From Sphingomonas gellani (GTDB lineage Bacteria; Pseudomonadota; Alphaproteobacteria; Sphingomonadales; Sphingomonadaceae): 64,000 nt of DNA. The stretch lies in NCBI RefSeq assembly GCF_900110035.1, contig NZ_FOCF01000001.1, positions 124,001 to 188,000 on the forward strand, given 5' to 3'. Position 1 is the stretch's first letter; the number at the start of each line of letters is the position of its first letter. Positions 1 through 7,966 of this stretch are shown piece by piece. The notes under the pieces are model-generated. The model did not search any database and was not told the DNA's origin. It saw only the letters and a program-made list of their open reading frames with translations. The translations under genes were made by a program, and so were the position numbers.

Positions 1-93
1 AACCCGCGCACCGGCGAACCGATGACGATCAAGGCGTCGAGCCAGCCCAAGTTCAAGGCGGGCAAGGTGCTGAAGGACTCGGTCAACATCTGA
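1..93 (+). CDS. HU-family DNA-binding protein, C-terminal end (partial)
   Basis: The reading frame is open from the first base and stops with TGA at 91-93. The 30 visible residues include NPRTGEPM and end in LKDSVNI. This is the classic C-terminal half of HU/IHF proteins: the end of the DNA-inserting beta arm (RNPxTGE) followed by the last strand and helix. HU is a small nucleoid protein that bends DNA as a dimer. The N-terminal two thirds lie outside the window, so HU cannot be separated from other members by this piece alone. HU is more likely than IHF because of the short lysine-rich tail. Confidence 0.85.
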   Translation, partial: NPRTGEPMTIKASSQPKFKAGKVLKDSVNI

Positions 94-195
94 TGCGTGC
101 CGGCGCCGGGTCGATGATTTTCGATCTGGACAGGGGGCGGGGCGCCGTCTAGAGGCCCGCTTCCGGTTTGCGGATGGTCAGCCATCCAGGGGATC

Positions 196-270
196 GGGCG
201 CGTAGCTCAGCGGTAGAGCACACCCTTCACACGGGTGGGGTCACAGGTTCAATCCCTGTCGCGCCCACCA
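196..270 (+). tRNA. tRNA-Val (anticodon CAC)
   Basis: A complete cloverleaf can be drawn. The acceptor stem pairs GGGCGCG (196-202) with CGCGCCC (260-266). The D arm begins TAGCTCAG. The anticodon stem CACCC/GGGTG encloses the loop TTCACAC, giving anticodon CAC at 228-230. The T arm carries GGTTCAATCC. The discriminator is A267 and CCA is encoded at 268-270. CAC reads the valine codon GUG, which is common in this GC-rich genome. Confidence 0.95.
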
Positions 271-275
271 TCTAC

Positions 276-308
276 AGGCCCGTTGCCCGGTGGCAGCGGG
301 CCTTTTTC
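276..308 (+). terminator. Intrinsic terminator after tRNA-Val
   Basis: An inverted repeat pairs AGGCCCG (276-282) with CGGGCCT (297-303), and TGCC (284-287) with GGCA (292-295) across a single mismatch. The loop is CGGT. A T-rich tract (TTTTTCT) follows directly from 303. It is the clearest rho-independent terminator in the window. Confidence 0.85.
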
Positions 309-474
309 TGTTCGCGGTTCGCAGCGGCAATTCCGCGGTAGAGTGCGACTGTTGTTCGGACTGGCGTTCAGACCCGGTATCGGCGGGTCGGCAGCGGACC
401 AGTAACGGTGCGTGCAGGGCATGGGACCGCAAGCGACGTTCAACCGTTCGGCACGCACAAGCAGGAGCGTGCCC

Positions 475-1464
475 ATGACCAGTCCCGCCGACACTTCCTC
501 CGACAGCAACATGTCCGATGCCGATACGACCGCAGTGTCGGTCGTGCTGCAAGGGTTCGGCGGCGCGGATGCGTTGTCGGTCGAGCGAACGCCGATCCCA
601 CAGCCCCGGGACGACGAGGTGCTGGTCCGCGTCCGCGCCGCCAGCGTCAATCCGGTCGATTACAAGATCGCGCAGGGCGAGTTTCCACCCGTCGGCGAGG
701 ACGACTTGCCCAAGATCATGGGCCGCGATCTGGCGGGAACGGTGGAGGCGGTGGGCACGCGCGCGCATTACATGGTGCGTCATGGCGACCGCGTGATGGC
801 GCATATCGGTTTTGATCGCGGCGCGCAGAGCGAATATGTCGTCGCCAAGGCAACCGAGTTTGTCGGCCTGCCCGAGGGGGTGTCCTTTGTCGATGCGGCC
901 GGCGCCGGGCTTGCCGCGATGACGGCATGGCAGGGGTTGTTCGACCATGGCGGGCTGGACGCCGGGCAGACCGTGCTGATCCATGGCGGCGCGGGCGGCG
1001 TCGGGCATCTGGCGGTGCAGTTGGCGAAGTGGAAAGGGGCCACGGTGATTGCGACCGCGTCCTCCGGCGATCTCGACTTCGTCCGATCGCTCGGGGCGGA
1101 CACGGTGGTCGATTACAAGGCGGATCGCTTCGAGGATGTGGCGAACGATGTGGACGTGGTGTTCGACCTGATCGGTGGCGAGACCGGGGAGCGTTCCCTG
1201 GCAGTCCTGCGCGAAGGGGGCATCCTGGTGTCGACCTTGCAGCCGCCTGCTGACGATGCAAAGCAGGGCCGCAACGTCCGGATCGCGCCACGCTACATGG
1301 CAGAGCCCAACGCGGCTCAATTGGGTCAGATCGCTGACCTGATGGCCGCTGGGACGGTCAAGGTAACGGTTGCCGAAACGTTTCCCATCGTGCGGGCGGC
1401 AGACGCTTACCGTGACCAGGAGTCCGGTCATCCGCGCGGCAAGATCGTCCTGACGCTGGATTAG
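475..1464 (+). CDS. NADPH:quinone oxidoreductase-like zinc-type alcohol dehydrogenase (MDR family)
   Basis: A 329-residue medium-chain dehydrogenase/reductase. The N-terminal catalytic domain has the family phrase ASVNPVDYKIAQG. A Rossmann domain follows with the nucleotide-binding stretch VLIHGGAGGVGHLAVQLA near residues 150-170. The structural and catalytic zinc cysteines are absent, which points to the quinone oxidoreductase (QOR) branch that transfers hydride from NADPH to quinones or enones. ATG 475 is preferred over the upstream GTG 412 because AGGAG sits at 463-467 with a good spacing. It stands alone between tRNA-Val and the Pho-type promoter region, and its true substrate cannot be told from the sequence. 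Confidence 0.85.
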   Translation: MTSPADTSSDSNMSDADTTAVSVVLQGFGGADALSVERTPIPQPRDDEVLVRVRAASVNPVDYKIAQGEFPPVGEDDLPKIMGRDLAGTVEAVGTRAHYMVRHGDRVMAHIGFDRGAQSEYVVAKATEFVGLPEGVSFVDAAGAGLAAMTAWQGLFDHGGLDAGQTVLIHGGAGGVGHLAVQLAKWKGATVIATASSGDLDFVRSLGADTVVDYKADRFEDVANDVDVVFDLIGGETGERSLAVLREGGILVSTLQPPADDAKQGRNVRIAPRYMAEPNAAQLGQIADLMAAGTVKVTVAETFPIVRAADAYRDQESGHPRGKIVLTLD

Positions 1465-1573
1465 CGGCGTTCGGCGCCTGCAGGGTGAGAGTGCCTGACC
1501 GCGCTATGGAGGGGGAGCGTAGGTTCGTCATCATCCGGGCGTCGCGCGTCGGTACGCGCCTCCGTTCCTCCCG

Positions 1574-1635
1574 CTGTCACAATATCGTCATCGCGGCGTC
1601 ATCCAGGCGTCACGCAAAGCCAACCTAGCCGTCAC
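1574..1635 (+). promoter_or_regulatory. Tandem PhoB-box array upstream of the ElpS-like lipoprotein gene
   Basis: Four heptamers of the CTGTCAT type follow each other with exactly 4-bp spacers: CTGTCAC 1574-1580, TCGTCAT 1585-1591, GCGTCAT 1596-1602 and GCGTCAC 1607-1613. A fifth, CCGTCAC, lies at 1629-1635, again in 11-bp register with one unit skipped. The core GTCA therefore recurs at 1576, 1587, 1598, 1609 and 1631. Paired 7-bp direct repeats with 11-bp periodicity are the known PhoB/PhoP binding pattern. The array lies 109-170 bp before the lipoprotein start and is oriented towards it. A possible -10 element, CTAGAT, is at 1645-1650. Confidence 0.8.
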
Positions 1636-1743
1636 ACGAGCCGCCTAGATCGGCGTCCGGCGGTCGGCGGCGGGGCGAACTTTCGCGTCGATCACAACTG
1701 GGCATCAGCCCGGCGGACACAGATCGACAGGGAGTTTACGGCA

Positions 1744-3366
1744 ATGGCGGTCCTCAAGCGGAGTGCGACGCGTCTTCTGGTCAGCACCGCATGCGCGGCG
1801 CTCGCGGGCTGCGGCGGTGCGGACAATGTGGCGTCGCCGGGTGCAGGCACGATCGTCATCAACCCGCCGGCCGTGACGCCGACGCCCACCCCGACGCCGA
1901 CGCCGACCCCCAGCGCCATCACCGCCGCGCAGTTCGCGTCGACATCGGGCGGCAATTCCACGATCAGCATCACCGCCGACGAGCAGCTGGCGATCGTGAA
2001 GGCCGGGACCAACAACAATGTCGATGGCGTCGGCACAGGCATCAACGGTGTCTATCCGACCAGCAGCACATCGCTGACCACCGCGACCGATCCGTCGACG
2101 CTGAACAGCTTCTTCACCTCGACCAACTATGTCGGCGCGCTCAACGGAGCGAGCGATACCGCTTTCCAGGGCTGGACCTGCAACTCCACCTCGGCGGAGT
2201 TCGGCGGATCGGGTGCGCGCTGCACGGCGGTGCCGGCGGTCGGTACCGGCGGCTCCGCGGCGGCGTGCCCGACCGGGACGATCGACGACGGTCTGGTGCA
2301 GACGTTCCGCGCGTGCCGACTGCCGACGGTCATCACCGCCAGCCTGACGCTGCCGAAGATCGCGGGCGTGTACTATCGCCTGCGTGGCCAGACGGAGGTC
2401 GGCACCGATGTCGGCACTACCGGCGCGGACAGCGGGATCACGCTCACCATCCAGCCGGGCGTCGTGATCGCGGCCGACTCGACGGAGGCGACCAACGACC
2501 TGCTGATCGTCAATCGCGGATCGAAGATCTCGGCGGTCGGCACGCGCGACAACCCGATCATCTTCACCTCGCAGCAGAACCTCGCCAACAACGGCGTGTC
2601 GGACGCGACGCAGGGTCAGTGGGGCGGGATCATCCTGCTCGGTCGCGCGCCGATCGGCGTGTGCGCGGCGGGCACAGGGCCGAACAATGCGGGCGGCACC
2701 TCCACCACCTGCCAGCAGGCGATCGAGGGCGTCACCGGGCGCTTCTACGGCGGCCCGACCGCGGCGGACTCGAGCGGCCAGATGAGCTACGTCCAGATCC
2801 GTTACTCAGGCATTGCGATCAGCGACGGCAACGAGTTGCAGGGCCTGACGCTGGGCGGCACGGGCTCGGGAACCGTGCTGGATCACATCCAGAGCCACAA
2901 TTCGGCCGATGACGGCATCGAGATCTTCGGCGGCACCACCAACATCAAGTACATCGCGGTGACCGGCGCGGACGACGACGGCTTCGACATCGACAACGGC
3001 TATCGCGGCTTCATGCAGTTCATGATCGCGGCACAGCGCGTTCTGGGTGCGACCGCCGACAGCTTCTCTACTGAGATCGACTCGAACGGTGCGGAGGACC
3101 TGCTGCCGCGTACGTTCGCCAGCTACGCCAACTTCACCTTCATCCAGACCGCGCTGGCACCGGCTGCGATCCGTCAGCGCGGCGGATCGGACATGCGCTT
3201 CGTCAACGGAATCGTGAAGTCGCCGGGCAACGTCGCCTGCGTCAACTTCATCGCACAGGAAGCGAGCCAATCGGACCGCTCCACCGTGCGGCCGAAGGAC
3301 GACAGCAAGCAGGACTTCGGCCCACCCTCGTTCAACTCCGTCTACTTCGCCTGCAACGGCCGCTGA
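1744..3366 (+). CDS. ElpS-like extracellular lipoprotein, right-handed beta-helix type
   Basis: A 540-residue exported protein. Residues 1-23 form a lipoprotein signal peptide with lipobox LAGC and lipidated Cys23. A threonine-proline repeat linker follows near residues 42-55. The rest is glycine-, aspartate- and asparagine-rich with short repeated strands (for example DNPIIFTS and DDDGFDIDNGY), as in parallel beta-helix surface proteins. In Caulobacter the lipoprotein ElpS, made under phosphate starvation, lies beside a TonB receptor and a 12-gene type II secretion operon. The same order is seen here, and the upstream Pho boxes agree. AGGGAG 9 bases before ATG 1744 supports the start. The biochemical activity of the family is not settled. 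Confidence 0.8.
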   Translation: MAVLKRSATRLLVSTACAALAGCGGADNVASPGAGTIVINPPAVTPTPTPTPTPTPSAITAAQFASTSGGNSTISITADEQLAIVKAGTNNNVDGVGTGINGVYPTSSTSLTTATDPSTLNSFFTSTNYVGALNGASDTAFQGWTCNSTSAEFGGSGARCTAVPAVGTGGSAAACPTGTIDDGLVQTFRACRLPTVITASLTLPKIAGVYYRLRGQTEVGTDVGTTGADSGITLTIQPGVVIAADSTEATNDLLIVNRGSKISAVGTRDNPIIFTSQQNLANNGVSDATQGQWGGIILLGRAPIGVCAAGTGPNNAGGTSTTCQQAIEGVTGRFYGGPTAADSSGQMSYVQIRYSGIAISDGNELQGLTLGGTGSGTVLDHIQSHNSADDGIEIFGGTTNIKYIAVTGADDDGFDIDNGYRGFMQFMIAAQRVLGATADSFSTEIDSNGAEDLLPRTFASYANFTFIQTALAPAAIRQRGGSDMRFVNGIVKSPGNVACVNFIAQEASQSDRSTVRPKDDSKQDFGPPSFNSVYFACNGR

Positions 3367-3389
3367 GGCGACCCGCCTCGGTGCCCTTC

Positions 3390-3424
3390 ACCGGGGCGGC
3401 ATCTCCGCCGCCCCGGTCCTTTTC
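3390..3424 (+). terminator. Strong hairpin between lipoprotein and receptor genes (attenuator or terminator)
   Basis: A perfect 11-bp stem (3390-3400 with 3407-3417) with loop ATCTCC is followed by CCTTTTCC. It sits 24 bases after the lipoprotein stop and ends about 25 bases before the receptor ATG. It could end most transcripts after the lipoprotein gene and let a fraction read into the receptor gene, or act as a 3' stabiliser. The T run is short, so full termination is uncertain. Confidence 0.65.
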
Positions 3425-3448
3425 CATATCCGCGCGAAAGATACGGCC

Positions 3449-6325
3449 ATGCAGCGTCGCCACGCCTACGCCACCCTTCTTCTCCTGACGTCGCAGCTCG
3501 TCTCGCCGGCGGTGCTGGCGCAGACCGGCGGTGGATCGCCGACGGGGAGCACGCCGCCTTCCACCCCGCCGATCAGCACGACCGGTACACAGCCGGACAC
3601 GGCTGCGCCGACCGACGCGCAAACACCGACGACGCAGAGCGGCACGCCGCAATCCCAGGCGGCACAGGGGCAGGCAGCGCAGGGGCAAGAGGGCGACGCG
3701 CCGGTCGAGGTGTCGGTGCCGGGCGCGTCCGGTGAGCCGGCCGACGTGGTCGTGGTGGGCCGCAACATCCCCAACACGGTCAAGGCGACGGCGCAGATCG
3801 TGTCGGTGCTCTCTACGGCCGACATCGCGCGGACGGGAGAGGGCGACATCGCCGGCGCGCTGACCCGCGTCACCGGCCTGTCGGTGGTCGGCGGAGGCTT
3901 CGTCTTCGTGCGGGGTCTGGGCGACCGCTATTCCTCGTCGCTGTTGAACGGATCGCCACTGCCCAGTCCGGAACCGCTGCGGCGGTCGGTGCCGCTCGAC
4001 ATCTTTCCGACCACGATCGTCGGCTCTGCGCTGGTGCAGAAGACCTATTCGGTGAACTATCCCGGCGAGTTCGGCGGCGGCGTCATCAACCTGACCACCA
4101 AGGCGCTGCCCGACAAGAACTTCCTGTCCGCCGGCGCGTCGATCGGCGCGGACGACGCGACGACGAGCGAGCTGGGCTACACCTATTATGGCGGCAAGGC
4201 GGACTGGATCGGCTTCGACGACGGCACGCGCGACGTGCCCGGCTTCATCCGCAACGCCGCCAAGGGGAACGGCCTGATCCCGGCCGCTCAGGTCGCACAG
4301 CTGTCGAACGCGTCCACCACGCTGCTCCAGCGCAACAACCAGCTGCCCGCCAACTGGTCGGCAGAGGTATCCGGCGGCTCCGTGTTCGACGTGGGATCGA
4401 GCCGGCTCGGCGTGATCGCGTCCCTGTCCGCCAGCAACACCTGGCGCACGCGCCTGAGCACGCAACAGGACTCGGTCACCGAGGCGGGCACGCTGCGCAA
4501 CGATTTCCGCACCCTGCTGACCGACAATCGCGCGGTCACCAACGCGCTGGTCGGGCTGGGCCTGGAGTTCGGCGAGAACACGATCCGCTGGAGCAACGTC
4601 TATATTCACGACACGCTGAAGCAGGCGCGGGGTGCGGCGGCGACCCTGTACAACAACCCGAGTGGCCTCCGCTTCCAGCAGAACACCAGCTGGTTCGAGC
4701 GTCAGTTGATCGAGTCGCAGCTGGTCGGCGAGTTCAAGCTGACCGACCGCCTGCGCGTCGACGCGCGCGGGGCCTATGCCAATTCCAAGCGCAAGGCCCC
4801 CTACGAGCGTCAATTCGACTATCTGTGTTCCAACCGCACCACCAACGGGCTGGAGATCGTCAACAACAACGAACCGGTGCCCGGCGACCTGTTCACCTGC
4901 AACGGCGCCTACCAGGTCACCGGTCGTTTCACGCCGTTCGCGTCGATCATATTCAGCGACCTGAACGAGGATCTTTGGACCGGGCAGGCGGACCTGTCGT
5001 ACAAGCTGGACACCGACCGGCCCTTCACCCTGTCGACCGGGTATTTCTACTCGGACACCGATCGTCAATCGAGTCGGCTGCAGTTCAACTACCAGACCAG
5101 CCTGGGCGGGGGCACCGCGCCGGGCTATCCGGTCAACCTGTTGCGTCCCGACTATCTGCTCGGCCCAGACGCGCTGTTCAACGCGTGTCCGCAGATCGGG
5201 CCCGGCGCCTGCACGATCGAGTTGCAGTTCAACACGCCGCTCGGCGCCTATGCCTATGACGCGGGCCTGCGCATTCATGCCGGCTATGCCCAGGCCGAGG
5301 CGGAGGCGCTGGACGGCCTGCGCGCGGTGATCGGCGTGCGATACGAGAACGCAGTGGAGACGGTGACGCCGATCGACACCGCGACGACGCGGCTGAAGCG
5401 CGATTACTTCCTGCCGGCGGCGACGCTGACCTGGAACTTCGCGCCCAACATGCAGCTGCGCGGGTCCTTCTCCAAGACGATCTCCCGCCCCCAGTTCCGC
5501 GAACTGGCGCCGCAGCAGTTCCGCGATCCGGATTCCGACCGGCTGTTCTTCGGCAATCCGTTGCTGCGCGATTCGCAGTTGTACAATCTGGAGGGGCGGT
5601 ACGAATGGTTCTTCGGGCGCGATCAGCGCTTCACGGCAGCGGGGTTCTACAAGCGGATCGACAATCCGATCGAGCAGGTCGGTTTCTACACCGGTGCCGA
5701 CGATCGGCTCCAGACCGGCTTCACCAACCTGCCCAAGGCGACGCTGTACGGTGCCGAGGTGGAGGTGCAGAAATATCTGCCGCTGGTCAGCCTGGGTGAG
5801 GCGTTCGCCACCCGGCGGCTGTTCGCGCTGGCCAACTACACCTACACCAAGTCCAAGATCGACGCGGGCGGCCAGTGCGTGCCCAACGTGCTGAACCAGA
5901 CGCTGGGCGGGTGTGCGACCGGCTATGGTCCGGCCAGCCTGCAATTCCGCGATGGCGCGTCGCTGACGGGCCAGTCGGACCATCTCGTCAACCTGCAACT
6001 GGGCATCGACGACACCGCGTCGCTGTCGCAGCTGACGGCGCTGTTCAACTATGCCAGCGACCGCGTGACCAATCGTGGTCCGGCGAACCTGTCGGGCGTG
6101 GGGTTCCAGCCGGACGTGGTGGAACGGCCGGGCATCCGGCTGGACCTGGTGGCGCGGCAGGGTATCGAGGCGTTCGGCGGTCGGTTCGAGATCAAGGCGG
6201 AGGCGCGCAACCTGACCCGGACGCGCTATCGCGAAAGCCAGACCTTTTCGAGCGGCAACGAGGTGTTCATCAACCGGTACAATCTGGGCCGCATCTTCAC
6301 CCTGGGCGTCAGCACCACCTTCTGA
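3449..6325 (+). CDS. TonB-dependent outer-membrane receptor
   Basis: A 958-residue receptor. A signal peptide is cleaved near Ala24 (VLAQ). A long proline/threonine/glutamine-rich segment (about 26-90) follows, then the plug domain with VRGLGDRYSSSLLNG and the phrase VNYPGEFGGGVINL, and a large beta-barrel ending in the outer-membrane signature of a terminal Phe. Such receptors use TonB energy to import scarce substrates. Only 82 bases and a hairpin separate it from the ElpS-like gene, so it is probably co-regulated through the Pho boxes. The cargo could be a phosphorus compound or a product released by secreted hydrolases; that is inference. The low-complexity segment before the plug is longer than usual. 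Confidence 0.9.
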   Translation: MQRRHAYATLLLLTSQLVSPAVLAQTGGGSPTGSTPPSTPPISTTGTQPDTAAPTDAQTPTTQSGTPQSQAAQGQAAQGQEGDAPVEVSVPGASGEPADVVVVGRNIPNTVKATAQIVSVLSTADIARTGEGDIAGALTRVTGLSVVGGGFVFVRGLGDRYSSSLLNGSPLPSPEPLRRSVPLDIFPTTIVGSALVQKTYSVNYPGEFGGGVINLTTKALPDKNFLSAGASIGADDATTSELGYTYYGGKADWIGFDDGTRDVPGFIRNAAKGNGLIPAAQVAQLSNASTTLLQRNNQLPANWSAEVSGGSVFDVGSSRLGVIASLSASNTWRTRLSTQQDSVTEAGTLRNDFRTLLTDNRAVTNALVGLGLEFGENTIRWSNVYIHDTLKQARGAAATLYNNPSGLRFQQNTSWFERQLIESQLVGEFKLTDRLRVDARGAYANSKRKAPYERQFDYLCSNRTTNGLEIVNNNEPVPGDLFTCNGAYQVTGRFTPFASIIFSDLNEDLWTGQADLSYKLDTDRPFTLSTGYFYSDTDRQSSRLQFNYQTSLGGGTAPGYPVNLLRPDYLLGPDALFNACPQIGPGACTIELQFNTPLGAYAYDAGLRIHAGYAQAEAEALDGLRAVIGVRYENAVETVTPIDTATTRLKRDYFLPAATLTWNFAPNMQLRGSFSKTISRPQFRELAPQQFRDPDSDRLFFGNPLLRDSQLYNLEGRYEWFFGRDQRFTAAGFYKRIDNPIEQVGFYTGADDRLQTGFTNLPKATLYGAEVEVQKYLPLVSLGEAFATRRLFALANYTYTKSKIDAGGQCVPNVLNQTLGGCATGYGPASLQFRDGASLTGQSDHLVNLQLGIDDTASLSQLTALFNYASDRVTNRGPANLSGVGFQPDVVERPGIRLDLVARQGIEAFGGRFEIKAEARNLTRTRYRESQTFSSGNEVFINRYNLGRIFTLGVSTTF

Positions 6326-6330
6326 TCGAT

Positions 6331-6360
6331 GCGCCCGGCCGCCCCTGCGCGGTCGGGTGT
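6331..6360. terminator. Hairpin between convergent receptor and oxygenase genes
   Basis: CCCGGCCGC (6334-6342) pairs with GCGGTCGGG (6349-6357) over a 6-base loop, with one G-T pair. The outer GCG/TGT bases extend the stem. It fills the 37-base gap between the two stop codons and could serve both strands. No T run follows on either side, so it is only a probable terminator. Confidence 0.4.
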
Positions 6361-6362
6361 CA

Positions 6363-7019
6363 TCAGCGCCAGGGGTGTTCGCGAAACCATTTGGTGATGA
6401 CGTATTTGACGCCGCTCCGCACCTTCATCCCCTGATGGATGGTGGCGGGATTGGGCGTGCCGTCCGGGCGGCGGTTGTTCCAGGCGAGCAGCTTGCCGGT
6501 CTCGGGCTGCACGATCTTGTCGACCGTCTTGAAGCGGGTGGCGCCGCCTGCCTCGGGTTCGTTGAGATAGATCATCACCGTCCAGGTCCGGTTGCCCGCA
6601 ACCCCGCAGAAGCGGTGATAGTCGATGCCGGTCGGTTCGAAATAGTCGGTATGCCCCTTGAACTCCTGTCCCACGGCGTAACGCTGCCCCTGGATCGGTT
6701 CGCCATGCGCGGGGTCGAGGCCGGTGAAGGCGGCGATACGGGCCTCCACCTCGGCGACCGCGGGGTCGTCGCGGTTCAGGTCGCCGGTTTCGCTGGTGCG
6801 GTAGGCGGCGTCGCCGTTGAAGTCGCTGACGGTGGAGGGGCGGCGCACCGCATCGATCTGCGCGATCAGCGTTTCGCACAGGTCCGCGGGCAGGAACGCG
6901 CGCTTGATGAACAGCGTCAGCTTGGGCGAGGGAACGCGCTGGACGCCCGGTTGCGCCAGGATGCGTTGCACGATGGGTTCGGACGGGTGCCCGGAACCGA
7001 GAGGGGCGGGGGCGGTCAT
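6363..7019 (-). CDS. 2-oxoglutarate/Fe(II)-dependent oxygenase, prolyl 4-hydroxylase type
   Basis: A 218-residue protein with the facial iron triad of this superfamily: His123 and Asp125 in GHTDYF, and His195 in TIHQG. Lys205 is a candidate 2-oxoglutarate anchor. The C-terminal two thirds form the P4H-type double-stranded beta-helix (RTWTVMIYLNEPEAGG near 144-159). The enzyme should hydroxylate a peptide or small molecule in the cytoplasm, since no signal peptide is seen. The start at 7019 (MTAPAPLG) is chosen because the longer version adds an atypical leader; no clear ribosome-binding site helps. It lies convergent to the TonB receptor and divergent from gspC. Its link to the secretion locus is positional only. 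Confidence 0.8.
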   Translation of the reverse strand: MTAPAPLGSGHPSEPIVQRILAQPGVQRVPSPKLTLFIKRAFLPADLCETLIAQIDAVRRPSTVSDFNGDAAYRTSETGDLNRDDPAVAEVEARIAAFTGLDPAHGEPIQGQRYAVGQEFKGHTDYFEPTGIDYHRFCGVAGNRTWTVMIYLNEPEAGGATRFKTVDKIVQPETGKLLAWNNRRPDGTPNPATIHQGMKVRSGVKYVITKWFREHPWR

Positions 7020-7135
7020 GGCCGGCAGATTGCCAGCGCATCTCGTGCCGCGCCAGTGGGATCGGCAGGGAAGCGGTTGACGCATCGGCACAACCTGCCA
7101 TGCGTGATGCGGCCAATGCTTGGGTGGGTTGCACG

Positions 7136-7966
7136 ATGCGCTTGACGATGGATGCCCGCGCGCGCCGCATCCTGCGGCGATTGCCGCGCGTCAACCTGTA
7201 CTCGGTGGCGGAACTGGCGCTGATGGCGGCGGTGGCGGTGCAGGCCGCGCGATTGATCTGGGTGACGCTGACCCCGGTCGCGCCGGTTGGCGATTGGCGT
7301 CCGATCAGGCCCACGGCGCCATCGACCGAGATCTTGTCCGGCTTCGATCCCTTTTTCCGCCTGTCCGCAGGGGGGCAGCCGGCAGCGGTGACCTCGCTGC
7401 AACTGACGTTGTTCGGCACGCGTGTGGATGAGGCGATGGGCCGTGGCTCCGCCATCCTGGCCGGACCCGACGGCGTGCAGAAGAGCTTTTCGGTGGGCGA
7501 GGAGGTTTCGCCCGGCGTTCGGTTGAAGGCGGTGGCGTTCGATCATGTCACGATCGATCGCGGTGGCGCAGCCGAGGACCTGTTCCTGGACCAGTCGGGC
7601 GCGGTGACACCGGTGACACCCGCCGCCTCGGCGATCGGCGCCCCCTCGATGCCGACCGCGCAGCCACCGAGCCTCGGCTCGTCATCGGCCGACCGCCTGC
7701 GCAGCGAGATCGGCTTCATCCCGCGTATCGACGATGGCCGGATCAGTGGGCTGGTCGTGCGTGCGCAGGGCTCGGGTGCCCTGTTCCGCCAGGCTGGCCT
7801 GCGCGACGGCGACGTCGTGACGGCGATCGGCGGCCGCCCGGTCACCGGTCCGCAGGATGTCGACCGTGTCGGCGGCGACCTGCGTGGCGCCGGCAGCATT
7901 CCCGTCACCGTGGAGCGCGGTCGCCAGACTCTGTCGCTCGCTATTCCGGTGATCTCCACCCCATGA
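7136..7966 (+). CDS. gspC: Type II secretion system protein C (inner-membrane clamp)
   Basis: About 276 residues. A cytoplasmic arginine-rich head precedes one membrane helix (VAELALMAAVAVQAARLIWV). A periplasmic HR domain (ILSGFDPFF, then the LTLFGTRV strand) follows, and a C-terminal PDZ domain near residues 195-275 (GLRDGDVVTAIGGRPV). GspC links the inner-membrane platform to the secretin GspD. It is the first gene of a twelve-gene operon and overlaps gspD if the first gspD ATG is used. The exact start is uncertain: ATG 7100, 7136 and 7148 are all possible, and none has a good ribosome-binding site. Confidence 0.85.
   Translation: MRLTMDARARRILRRLPRVNLYSVAELALMAAVAVQAARLIWVTLTPVAPVGDWRPIRPTAPSTEILSGFDPFFRLSAGGQPAAVTSLQLTLFGTRVDEAMGRGSAILAGPDGVQKSFSVGEEVSPGVRLKAVAFDHVTIDRGGAAEDLFLDQSGAVTPVTPAASAIGAPSMPTAQPPSLGSSSADRLRSEIGFIPRIDDGRISGLVVRAQGSGALFRQAGLRDGDVVTAIGGRPVTGPQDVDRVGGDLRGAGSIPVTVERGRQTLSLAIPVISTP

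Noticed and set aside
172-187. Short hairpin (GGATGG/CCATCC) before tRNA-Val as a terminator of the HU gene
   Set aside because: Only six base pairs, no T run, and 80 bases after the stop; too weak to annotate.
241-1431. A 396-codon minus-strand frame opposite the quinone oxidoreductase-like gene
   Set aside because: It runs through the tRNA-Val terminator and into the tRNA, and shows no domain. It is a shadow of the plus-strand MDR gene.
3332-5998. A long open frame (888 codons) on the minus strand opposite the TonB receptor
   Set aside because: Its translation is a low-complexity Arg/Gly/Val-rich shadow with no recognisable domain, while the plus strand has signal peptide, plug and barrel. 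Long antisense frames are common in GC-rich DNA.
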